Source of the DNA: Cruorifilaria tuberocauda
Lineage: Eukaryota > Nematoda > Chromadorea > Rhabditida > Onchocercidae
DNA: 22,463 bases
Assembly: GCA_013365365.1 (NCBI GenBank)
Contig: JABVXU010000753.1
Span: forward strand, 1 to 22,463
Reading direction: 5' to 3'
The notes beneath the pieces are model-generated. The model was not told the origin of the DNA, did not search any database, and saw nothing but the letters and a program-made list of their open reading frames with translations. Positions 1 to 10,502 of the stretch are shown here, piece by piece (position 1 is the first letter of the stretch; every line of letters starts with the position of its first letter). The position numbers were made by a program, and so were the translations under genes.

Positions 1-3000
1 GACATAAGTATACTTCCAATCAGATATGTGCACACCTTGAATCGAATACAAACGAACTTTCAGCCAGATATACACATCCAATTATCCGGCGAAAAGAAAA
101 CTGATCGGAAATGCTTCTACAATAGTCGTTATCAATACTTATTCAATCATTATTACGTGGAAAGAAGAGACGTGTGTTTGTTACATTACATCGATAATAA
201 TACAGCAAATAATATGAGAGTGAATGGTGGTAGCGAAGTTGGATTATTTTTTTATTCATATCCAGGTAATATTTTTATTATTATTAATGTATTCATGCAA
301 ATTATATTTGCTAATTTTAATTAATTATATGCAAAAGATAATTGAGAACTCATTTAGGAAATGGTTTTTATCCGATTGATTTTTCATATTTTTTCCTGAA
401 AAATAATACTTGCAATTACGTGGAAGTAAAAGTAAGAATTGATTGAAAATATCATTTGACATTTTTATTATAGAAATAACATTTCTTCTGAGAGTGAAAT
501 TATTAAAGCCTGAAGAAAAGAGATAATAATAATCATATTGTTTATAATTTGTTTTAAATAAATTTATGATTGATCTATGAATGTAAGCTACTTCACACAA
601 ATTATTTAAAAGCTATGCTGACATTATTAATGTGATAATTAATGAAGCATTCCCGAGAACTATCGAATGAAAAAAAAACTTTATTTTGCAGATTAGTAAA
701 CCATTCATCCGAAGATCGATTAATTGCTTTAACGAAAATTTTAGTACAGATCATTTACCACTGAAAATATTTGTATGTAGTTGTTCTCTTCAAGATTATG
801 GCAATCATTGTGATCAGAAAATGGAAGGAGAAATTGCTCTTCGAGCACAGAAATTTGTTTGTTTTTTTAATTTTAAAATTAAACTATTCTAAATTAGTTT
901 AATTAGCATATCATTCCAATGATATCATTTCTGATATTAGCAAAAGAAATGCTAAATCAAAAATTAATTTATAGCCAAAGGAATTACTAACAAAATGCGC
1001 TTTATTTGAAACAATAGGTGCGCCAACGAATAAAACTAAATTGATATACGTGCGTTATACTTCCTACTGTTACGTGGAAGTAAGTAAAGTACTAAGTGCA
1101 AGATTAGGTAAGTTATCAAATGGAACAATTTGTCACATATTTTAAATTATTTCATTGAAAGAATACGAAAATGAGTGGGTGAAAAAAAAAGTAAAAATTA
1201 AATAATTTCAATATGCATACGTTGTTATAAGGTATTAATTAATTAGTGGACAATTACTTTCATTTAGGTGTGCGATTAAAGTATAAAGCAGGTGCTGTGA
1301 CACGAACATTAGCAGACCAAAGTGGGAAGTACTTCGATCATATTGCATATTCAATGTATAATTTGTAAGTTATCAAATTGTTCCATTTTCGCTAGAATTC
1401 GCAATTTCATTGCGAAACACGTTGAATGGGTGAAGAAGTGATAAAAATTCATATTTAGTAGAAATTAATTGATTAATTTCAATTAACAATACGTGGAATT
1501 CATTTCTTATAGATTTTATTATCAAAATTTAGCTAAAAAAATTGAGATTTCTTTAATTTACTTCAAGTTAAATTTACAGTTAAAAAGTTGAAACTTGAAA
1601 TATTTTAAGATACTATTCAAAATTTAATTTACTCTTAATAATTTCATAACTGGTACGGATGAACGTTGTGCGAACTTCCGGAAACCGATTGGAATGATCG
1701 CCGTTTGCTTCTGTCGTTCCTATGATGCGAAAGCACCAACATGCAACACATACCCAAATATGGTCGCCACTGCAACTCGAACTTTATTTCATGAATTGAG
1801 TGCTGGCAATGTATGCTTTTAATTTCTCTGAATATTTCAATGCTGTTACTGCATGTTGAAACCTAATGATTACGTGAGCGTTATTATCTTACGTTGAAAT
1901 CTAATGATTATACGTGTGCATTATTATCTTACGTCAAGACTATTGGTTATGATGCAATCTTAGCAGTAAATGTATTATACGCATACTAATAATAACTTTA
2001 GTAATTACAGTAAGCTTCATATTATCGTAAAATGTACGTGAAGATTATGGAAATAATTGATGTGAATGAAATTGAAATGATTTGATCTATTTCAATCGTT
2101 AATTAGATTTTTTTAAAAAATAAATGATAAAATTTTTTGCAGCGACGTAAATTATATCGTCATGAATTAAGTCCAGGTGGAAAATTATGGTGTCAAGTGG
2201 GTCTCTTTTATGCTAGTATTGCTATTAATTGTAAGTTTTAATTTTTAATTATACCCATGTATATCGGTAAATTATAAGTATGAATGAAAAAATTTTGATT
2301 TAAATTCATGGAATGTTAAAATTTGAAAGATTTAATAATGTGAAATTTTCGATAGTACTGAAAATTGTTATGATGATAAATCATCTTCATCATGAGATAT
2401 CGTAGATTCGTTCATTCATTTCTTTTTTTAAATCATAATTATTTCACTTATAGATAAAAGAACTGGTTTCCTGAGGCAAACAAAATGTGTTTCAAGACAA
2501 ATTGAATTATCGAAAATGGGAAGAAATCACAGAGGAGAAAGATTCGGTAAATGAATGCTTCATTTTACCATTAATTATTACAATTAATAATTTTTAATTA
2601 ACTAGTTAATCCTACCTGAGAATGAATAGGAAAATGGAAATAGTACATTTTTAAGATTATTTTTGAATTCAATAAGCTAATCCTTTTTGCACTTTATAAG
2701 TTTTTTGTTTCGGCTAAAATTTTCGTTTAAAAAAAGTGATACTTTATAGAAAAAAGATAACTCAAAGAATGACTAATGATAAAATATCAAAGTAATGACT
2801 AATTGAAACTGAAGAATTAATCTTTATCATATCATTATTTCTTCAGATCGGTCAATTTTTTGTGGCACGTTGGCATTAGACTTTGAAAAAGTTGGATGTT
2901 TCGATTTAAATTGGGATGAAGAGCCACAAAGTTTATTAGGAAGTAATATAATATGTTGTTGTCAGATGGGACATCAATGTGATTACATATCATTTCAAAT

Positions 3001-3046
3001 TCACCGTATACTTATAATGTTAAAGAAATCTGTTATTCTACGTTAG
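1..3046 (+). CDS. Cysteine-rich modular protein, 5'-partial, nine exons visible
   Basis: No family is recognised with confidence. I join exons 1-265, 358-431, 692-860, 1018-1107, 1268-1364, about 1648-1810, 2143-2230, 2454-2546 and 2847-3046 (TAG stop). All reading phases agree and give about 412 residues. The start lies upstream of the window. The protein is cysteine-rich and seems to hold three diverged modules, each ending in a cluster: VCSC..HCD (exon 3), VCFC..TCN (exon 6) and ICCC..QCD (exon 9). A Y-V-E motif recurs in exons 1, 2 and 4, and EVGLFFYS (exon 1) resembles QVGLFYAS (exon 7). Such clusters recall small extracellular domains (ET module, Ly6/activin-receptor-like folds), so an extracellular protein is inferred, but the match is loose. 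Eight borders fit GT-AG; the acceptor of exon 6 lacks an AG. The exon 2 donor could be 425 instead of 431, since both keep phase. There is no clear transmembrane segment in the visible part. Confidence 0.72.
1628..1654 (+). other. Exon 6 acceptor region without an AG
   Basis: The exon coding GTDERC...ELSAGN is open back only to a TAA at 1625-1627, and no AG occurs between there and the first clearly coding codons at 1652. The preceding exon ends in phase 2 (1364, followed by GTAAGT). Phase is satisfied if the exon starts at 1648, after TTTCAT (one base from the nematode consensus TTTCAG), or at 1651, after ATAAC. The site is either a non-canonical acceptor, a mutation that damages this copy, or a base-call error. 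Confidence 0.55.
1855..1932 (+). repeat. Two-copy direct tandem repeat, about 38-40 bp, in an intron
   Basis: Copy 1 is 1855-1892 and copy 2 is 1893-1932. Both run GTTGAAA-CTAATGATTA...TTATTATCTTAC and differ at a few positions, including a two-base insertion in copy 2. A third, much weaker start (GTCAAGAC) follows at 1933. The repeat lies in the intron between exons 6 and 7 of the cysteine-rich gene. No function is visible. Confidence 0.8.
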
Positions 3047-3268
3047 CATATTATTTCATACCAATCAATTCTTTTCTATTTATTCTTGTCATTTGTTTTT
3101 TCATTTTTCATCCTAATTTTCTAAACTTCTAAGCTTATTGTACTGTATGCTATAAGCTATAAAATTACGTTACAACGTTTTCATACATTTAACACAATAT
3201 ACTCGTATATAATAACAATTAAAAATAATAATATAATAGTAATAATAATGATGAATAACAATGATAAC

Positions 3269-3274
3269 AATAAA
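3269..3274 (+). terminator. Candidate polyadenylation signal AATAAA for the cysteine-rich gene
   Basis: A plus-strand AATAAA lies about 220 bases after the TAG stop at 3044-3046. The sequence is AT-rich and such hexamers arise easily by chance, so this is only the best-placed candidate. Confidence 0.35.
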
Positions 3275-3730
3275 TAGCAGAATTATCTTGATTACAACAT
3301 AACCGTTTATATCAATGTTAAATATATCATTTCATGTTAGGTATTAGAAGAACAGTTGTGTTCCGTTCAAATCAATCAATCAACATTTTTTCATTATCAG
3401 ATACGGATATTATTAATTAGCAGAACTGATTCATTTTTGTATGATTTTATCCGGAAAATACCAATACTTGTGTTTTTAACTCAGATAATTATTGATAGTT
3501 GAAGTGAACATTTGATACTTTGAATGGTAATTGGAAAGAATTTACCAAGTTATAGGACAGAAAAATATGGTCGGTGAACTGTTTCCTCATGATCAGTATC
3601 GATATTGATCCTTTTTGATCATTAATGAGAATCTGCTGAGTAATTATCAAAAGTACATATAAAATCTTTTTTGGGTAATAATTTATGAACAAAAAATTGT
3701 CTAGTCATACAAGAGAAAAAGTCAAAGGTA

Positions 3731-3814
3731 ATCACGTGGATATAAAAGGCATGAAGTTAGAGATGATCACGTAGATATACAAGGGATAAAGGTAATGGTA
3801 AATCACATAGATAT
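3731..3814 (+). repeat. Three-copy imperfect tandem repeat, about 35 bp
   Basis: The core ATCACGTGGATAT occurs at 3731 and returns as ATCACGTAGATAT at 3766 and ATCACATAGATAT at 3802, a spacing of 35 and 36 bases. The bases between the cores are only loosely similar. The first core contains a CACGTG palindrome. It is intergenic and no function is evident. Confidence 0.65.
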
Positions 3815-4893
3815 GGAAGATATAATCCAATTGTTAAAAAAGGTCATGTACATCGAAAAGAAAGCGATAATAAAAAGAGAAATTCCTTGATGTAATGTAG
3901 ACTTTATCAATCGATTTTACAAAGTTATTTCAATTTTTCATAAATTAGCGCATTTATCGCACATGCGTTCTTATTGTCTTTTATTTATCACTGTAGTCAT
4001 TGAACAAACGATTTTTCTTTACTGATTATGACAGTCTTCCATCAGCTTACATCTTTTTTTTTGCTTTGTTTTCTTTGTCCTTTTCTATTTCTCTTTTATA
4101 AAATTTCAAAATAACAAAATCAAATAATTTTGTAAAATGAGTAAGAGAAAATAATCAATTTAGACGAATTGCGATACTTTTCATTTAAATATCTCAAAAT
4201 ATAAAAAGTTTAACACATTAAAAAAATTGTGTGGAATTGATATTGCATGGATTACTAATTCATGAAATAATGATTAAAGAAAATAAAATATCCGTTAAAT
4301 CATCATTGAGAGTATTAAACTTAATAAATAACAAATTCTATTTTAATCTTAAATAAAAATGCAGCTTACCAAATATATCTGATAAATTAAACCCGGATGT
4401 TTTCTTTTTTTTAATCGTTGACTGAATTACTGAAGCAATTTGTTCATTATCCTAATTAATCAATAAAGTGAAGACAAGTGAAATAGGATATATCTGCATG
4501 AGATACATATCCTTGTAGTAGAATTCATTTTAAAAATATTAGCTTTAATTAACAAATAAAATTTAGCCCAATCAACGACAGATTTTTAGCTTATTTTTCT
4601 TTGTATCTAATAGCTTAAACTCAAAATACACAGGAAAGGAACAGCAGGGAAAAGTTTTATTTTCAAGTAGATTAAGAAAATAGTTACTATCAAACTGATA
4701 AATGCTATCATATTATGATGCTAAAGACTTAGTATATAACATAAAACAATTTATGGAAAAATTACACCTATTCAATTTATCAACCTATTTATCAAATATA
4801 CAATGATAATAATAACTTATATATTTCGAAAGAAAATTTCAATAAATAAATCATATCTAACAATCATTTCTCTTTTCCTTCCCTTAATTCATT

Positions 4894-4899
4894 TTTATT
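4894..4899 (-). terminator. Candidate polyadenylation signal AATAAA for the glycosyltransferase gene
   Basis: On the minus strand AATAAA begins eight bases after the TAA stop at 4907-4909. That would give a very short 3' untranslated region, which is not unknown in nematodes. Chance occurrence is possible. Confidence 0.35.
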
Positions 4900-4906
4900 T
4901 CTTTTG

Positions 4907-7900
4907 TTAAATGGTAATCATAATAATAAAACCAATAAGTGGAAGATAAGGCTTCATTAATGTTCCAAGAATTGGCGTACTAAGCATATGGTCAACAATC
5001 CACCAATATACTTTAAACTGAAAACGACCCCAGCTAAGTCGAGTTCTCGATACTTCAATTTTACCATCTTCCATTCGTTTTCTTGCAAAATCCACTGCTG
5101 TTTGATTACATATCTTTAAAAAATTGATATTATTCGCTTATCAATAACATATAAGATCAGTTATCATTCACCATATTAATCACAATGTGATCATTAACAG
5201 ATATATACGAAACATTGAGGAAGACTGATAAGAAGTCTAATTAATCTAAATTTCTCTATCTCTTCCTACTAACGTTGTTTTGATAAACATTGAAAAATGT
5301 ATCATAAAAAATTTAATAATTAAGTTAAATGATAATAATTTCCAGTTTCTCAGATGAAACTTATATTTGCAATCATCACGAATAATAAGTGATATACCCT
5401 ATGATTATCGTTGTTCATAAAATAAAATCCAAATTTAGCTAATTGCATTAATTTGGAGCCACCATCCGTTTCACAATCTAATTGAAGAATGTATGGTGGA
5501 TTTTTCTGATCAGTATACATCCATTCCCAAGAATTTGCAATCCTAAAATTAACAGTTAAACTTTTAGATTGAAGCATTTTAGTAATTTTAAATAAATTTC
5601 CCGGTAAGAAATACTGAAATTTTATTAATGTAAAAATAAATTGCTAAGGAATATAAGCATCAAATGAAATTCAATATATTGATATTCTAAGGATAACAAT
5701 AATAAATATAAAAATTCCGTTCAATCCAAATCAATCCCATTCCTTCATCGAGATTTTTATTAGCTTTATAATAATAATAATACAGCAACATATCAATAGC
5801 GATAAAATATAATAATATTTTACTGCTTAATTATTTATTTACCATTGATATTTGCATTATACTTACTTGTGAGGAATATAGTTACATTTTGGTTCGTTCC
5901 ATGTATGACATTGATGTATCATAATACCCATATCCGGTGTGTACCAATGGGCTAATTTACGAGCCATAGCCTCGAAAAATTTCACCGTGCTATTATTTGC
6001 ATGAACGAAAAAGTTTGCACCTATAAATTAAAATAATTAAGATAGTTGAAATAGTCTAATTTATCACTAGCTAACCTTATTTATGAAAAGATAAAAATTT
6101 ACAATACGAAATCATTCATGTGATTATTTTTCCATTATTGATCTTCATGCATGATTCCAATAAAATCAAATAAATCTCCTTTTCCTCTTTCTGATAGGAT
6201 GGAATGCTGCTTAATCATATTATTATCTGTTTCATGTCTACGTGATATTCCACAACCTTATCTCCTACACGTTATATCGTGATCATTCCTTTCATTCATT
6301 TATCACTGTATGTATACGTCATATTCCTCTCACGTTTCTTCTACTTAGTATATCATTGATTATTAGATGTTGAATAACTTTGATACTGCTCAACGCAAGA
6401 AATATTTATATGATATTACTTATTTCGATCAAATCGAGGGAAACCAAATCAAACCAAAAAGAAAATCTACTTTACTCAAATAAACCCACATCAACTTTTA
6501 ATGAATCATCAATAATCGATCATTCGCAACAAAATAAATTCATCCACTAAAGTTATTAATTATCATTTTATTGTCAATTTGTGAGAGAAAAGAAAAATTG
6601 GACTCTCTCGAAAAACTTTCGTCACGAAACTTGAAAAGGAAAAGAGAAGAAAGAAGGGGAAAAAAATGAAAGATAATTTTTTTTTTTTTTTTTTGAAATA
6701 AATTTATGGCTCATAACAGAAATTTTTGCCCATTTTCTTGTAATCATCAAATTTTAAAAAACTTTTCTAGAGTTCCTTATCTTTTAGAGAGGAAGTTGGA
6801 TTAATCAAGGGAAAATTTCTCATCTTTTTTTAAATTAGTAGAAAGTTCGTCATGAATTACACTTCAGTTTAAAACTGTCAGTTACGTCTTCAAAAATTCG
6901 AAAAAAATTATCAAAAATTCTGTTTGTCTAGAAATATTCAAAGATACAAAAATTCTTTGTGATATATGACTTTCTTAAAACATTTTGATATATTTGTTTT
7001 TCATTATTTTTAACTTAAAATTAATCATTTTTCTAAAATCAACTTTTTTTTCATTATTTAATCAAAAAAAAGATATAATTGATAAAGAATGATAGTAACA
7101 GATAGACAAAAAAAAATTTAATCAATAGAAATATTTATAAAATGTTCTTGGTTTTTAATGAATTAAAAGAAACGCAAAAAAAATGTTTTTGCGGTTTTTT
7201 AATAAATACAAATAAAAAAAATATTTCATTTTTTCAACGAAAAAAAAAGAACTTAACTAATGATTTGTAATTAGAAAGAAAAAAGAAAATATTTAAAAAA
7301 AAAATTTTAATCTCAAAGATTTTACATTTATTTTGTTCCATATGTTAATTATTCCTTTATTTTACTTTAATTTATTCAATTATCTTCACATTCTCATTTT
7401 CTTCATTTCTGTCTATTTGAAGATCGTTTTTTCCTGATATCAGTGATATTCTTAAGATACAACCGGACTTCAATCACATCTTACTAGATGAAGTTTATTA
7501 TGCTAGCTTTCTAGTTATCAGTTAAGTAGTTATCGATTTCTTTCTCTTTTCATTTAGAACAAAAGATAAGAAATCACTTGCATATTTCATTCGGTGAAAA
7601 GTAATTTCAAAAAATAGTCGGAAAACTCTATGCGTACTATTTGCAATAATAGATCAATTCGATAGATATCACGTTTATTCGTTATTTTCTACCTGACTAC
7701 CCTATAATCTTTTTATTGGCAAAATTTAACTGACCCCTTTCCTGTTCCATTTTAAATAACTGAAAAGATATGGTCATAGGCAATTCCGTATTCTCCTTTA
7801 TACAAATGCAACAATTACTTTATCGTTTCATTTCTTAAAAAGAGGAAGGAGAAAAAAATTATTATCAAATCTTATCTTATTAAATTTGAGACAAGTTTAA

Positions 7901-9844
7901 TTTTCTCCTCTCATTCAACTTGGGATAAGTTAAATAAAGTTCAATTTTAATAGGAATTCTAGAACTCTTAATCAGAATTAAATATCATAATGACTGATCA
8001 TAATGAGTTTCGGATCTTTGATTAGAATCACATGAACAACAGCCGACACTGAATATTATATAATAATTAATATTGAACAATTAATTAGACAATAATTAAA
8101 TAGCAAGTAATAAAATATTGGATAACATTTGAAATAAGAAAACTTTGATTAAAACATAAATTGAAAAGCGAAATTAGTAATTTAAAGCGCAAACAGACAA
8201 ACCATTAATCCATTCCGCCCGTTGCGAAACATTATCAAAGCCGATCTGATCAAAGATTGCATCATATTCATAATTCTTTTCAAAATCTAATTCAAAAATA
8301 TTTTTAAACCAAAATGTGTCCTGCTGCATCATCCAAAATGATTTACCATTTTTTAACAAACATACAGCCATATTAGCACGAAGTAAATATAATGTCTGAT
8401 AGGCACCTTCTGCAAAACTGAATGGTTCCTGAAATTTTAATAATAATTTCACTTAATTTAATTAATTTCTTTCATCAAAACCTAATTCTCCCCCTCATCG
8501 TACCATCTTATTCTGAAAACAGATTACAATATAATTCCAGATATCCAGATCCAGATAACTTTGATGAAGAGCTACAAAGGAAAAAAGTAACAAGATAGAT
8601 AATCGATTTTTGATTAATTTAACTTAATTTCAAATTACTCATTGCGTATTAAATCCTTGCCAAAACGTTTTACTTTTCAAATTCCTAATAAATGATTAAT
8701 AATCGGTTTACTCGTTTTTTCACTTCCAATAAAATACACGCAAAAAATTGAATAGTTAAAGTTTTCCAAGATCACAGATATTCTTGCTCATTCATTAGCC
8801 TAGAAGTTAATTCAAAAGAACTACACAAAGTCCGATAAATTTAAATTTTAAAGAGAAAATAATGAAAATAATACTTACATATAAACTTGGTGTTGGCCAA
8901 TATACCTGCCTTATATTAGGCCAATATTCATTTAGTACATCCCTTGCTACTTGATCCAATGTGATAAAAATTAACCTGAAAATTTTCAGTTAAAAAGATA
9001 AACGAAAAAAAATCAAAAAAAGTACATTAAGAAAAAAAAATTAAAAATTATGATGAACTGTATATAATATATAATTGTTGGCATTAGTGAATAAAACTTT
9101 TAGATATTAATATTTAACCAGATTCATACATAAATAAATTCTTGACGATAATAATATTGATTAGTTCTAGAAGAATACAATGGTTAATAAAGTAGATTAA
9201 TTAATCAATGATAAATTATAAAACAGGAAATCAAGTGCTAACCTTTCATGAACACCATTCATATCACGCGTATTGCACAGAAAATTAAAGGTCATGTTGA
9301 GAGCATGTTGATTAAGAAGAAAAATAGCCGGTGGCTTCCGGAATTCATGATCCAATGACCATAATAATTTTTGAAATGTACTAGAACTAGCGATAGCTTC
9401 TTCTGATACTGTATGACCATGTTCTTTAACATATCGTACAGCTGCTGTAGCATTTAAAGTTTTCCGAATTGCCAAAATACCAATACTAAACCATAATAAA
9501 TAGGTACCGTAACAACACCATCTATAGAATAACTCGAAAATTTGTGATTGCCATAAATTTCCTGAATTTTTTTTTAACCGTATTTGAATATTATTCGATT
9601 GATCATCAATTGCTGAAGAATTGTCATTTGTAGCAGTAACTATTGAATCAACTGATGATAACGATTGTATCAGATCTGTTTCGGAATTATCACTCTTCTT
9701 TCTGGTTCGTTGACGAATATTGCTATCAGAATTAAATTGTTTCGAAGCAGTTGATCGTTTAGCAACACTTATAGAAGTATCAACGAATTCATCAATATGT
9801 GAATTCTGTGGAAAATACTCCAAAAGTTGTTGTGTTGTATGCAT
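4907..9844 (-). CDS. Nucleotide-diphospho-sugar transferase-like type II membrane protein
   Basis: Exons 9243-9844, 8879-8975, 8203-8428, 5867-6020, 5398-5542 and 4907-5113 join in phase at GT-AG borders to 476 residues, ending in TAA. Residues 1-106 are a polar, Ser/Asn-rich cytoplasmic tail with basic RQRTRKK. About 107-126 form a membrane anchor, so the catalytic part should face the Golgi or ER lumen. From about 201 the sequence fits PF03407-like transferases: LIFITLDQVARDVL, then EGAYQTLYLLRANMAVCLL, the acidic motif QQDTFW (268-273, at the usual DxD place), and GANFFVHANNSTVKFFEAM (309-327). Three possible N-glycosylation sites are NAT 131, NMT 183 and NST 318. The tail (about 454-476) is hydrophobic and may form a second membrane segment. 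The start is chosen because the ATG lies nine bases after a strong acceptor. Donor and acceptor sugars cannot be told. This is a nematode-expanded family by my recollection. Confidence 0.88.
6021..8202 (-). other. Long intron of the glycosyltransferase gene
   Basis: This 2.2-kb intron lies between exons 3 and 4, in contrast to the other introns of 267-450 bases. It holds a purine-rich stretch (about 6630-6676) followed by 18 T at 6677-6694, many A/T runs, and a perfect 8-bp hairpin at 7173-7193. I see no nested gene on either strand. Confidence 0.75.
7173..7193. repeat. Short inverted repeat CGCAAAAA / TTTTTGCG
   Basis: The arms 7173-7180 and 7186-7193 pair perfectly around a five-base loop. 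An AT-rich hairpin of this size can arise by chance. It lies within the long intron and no function is visible. Confidence 0.5.
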
Positions 9845-9852
9845 TGAAATTG

Positions 9853-9868
9853 GCTGGAAAAAAAAGAA
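9853..9868 (-). promoter_or_regulatory. Probable trans-splice (SL) acceptor of the glycosyltransferase gene
   Basis: On the minus strand a long T-rich tract ends in TTTTTTTTCCAG, with AG at 9855-9854, and the ATG follows after nine bases (CCAATTTCA). No upstream exon of suitable phase is convincing. A strong acceptor this close to the start codon is the usual look of spliced-leader trans-splicing in nematodes. An untranslated upstream exon joined by ordinary splicing remains possible. Confidence 0.6.
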
Positions 9869-10370
9869 AAGAATGGAATTTTTGATAAAAATATTTACAT
9901 CTTATCAGTAGATTAAAATAAGACAAACTTATCATCCTATTTATTGCTTTCATAACGGAAACCAAAAAATGATATTGATATTACAACAGAACAACAACAA
10001 AAAAAGAAACTATACCATTGATAGTAACAAAGAAAAAAAGAACTAATGATACGATTTAAGGACAAAAAATCAGGAATATTTTAAAGCAAACCAAAAAATT
10101 AAAGTGAAGGTAGGAAAAAGCCACCTGTTCTGTACGTAGGAATTTAAGTAAAATTAATGATTATTGATCTTGTTTGTTAAACCAATACTCTTCTTTAAAT
10201 ATTTATTTATCTTCATGAATTAAAATAAGACAAATTTTGAGCGATCTGAAATACAACAAAAAGAAAGTTTTATTGATATAATTATCAATGAAAGTTTTAT
10301 TCACATTTATTGGACAAGAAAAAAGAAAAAAAGAAAAGAATAATATTATGATAAACGTAAATGGCATGTA

Positions 10371-10502
10371 AATAAAAAAATTTCTGAGAGAAATCAGAAA
10401 AACAGTCCTTTTTTCTTTTCTTCTCTAAACAAAATAAATAAAAAAATTTCTGAGAGAAATTAGAAAAACAGTCCTTTCTTCTTTTCTTCTCTAAACAAAA
10501 CT
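10371..10502 (+). repeat. Two-copy 66-bp direct tandem repeat with internal hairpin
   Basis: The unit beginning AATAAAAAAATTTCTGAG and ending near CTCTAAACAAA occurs twice, with TTTCTGAG at 10381 and 10447, exactly 66 bases apart. The copies differ at only a few bases. Each contains TTTCTGA-gagaaa-TCAGAAA (TTAGAAA in copy 2), an inverted repeat. Because 66 is a multiple of three, the minus strand shows a repetitive open frame, which I take as a by-product. High identity suggests a recent duplication. Confidence 0.85.

Larger units (their letters stand above)
3047..4906. other. Convergent intergenic region, no gene seen
   Basis: This is AT-rich sequence between the two convergent stop codons. 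It should contain the 3' untranslated regions of both neighbours. Apart from AATAAT/ATG-rich stretches near 3200-3280 and the imperfect 35-bp repeat at 3731-3814, I find nothing. Short open frames on both strands have AT-driven composition and no recognisable protein. Confidence 0.7.

Noticed and set aside
9900..9950. Possible upstream minus-strand coding exon (MKAINRMISLSYFNLL) for the glycosyltransferase gene
   Set aside because: The only nearby donor leaves phase 1, which puts the downstream ATG exon out of frame. SL trans-splicing explains the start better.
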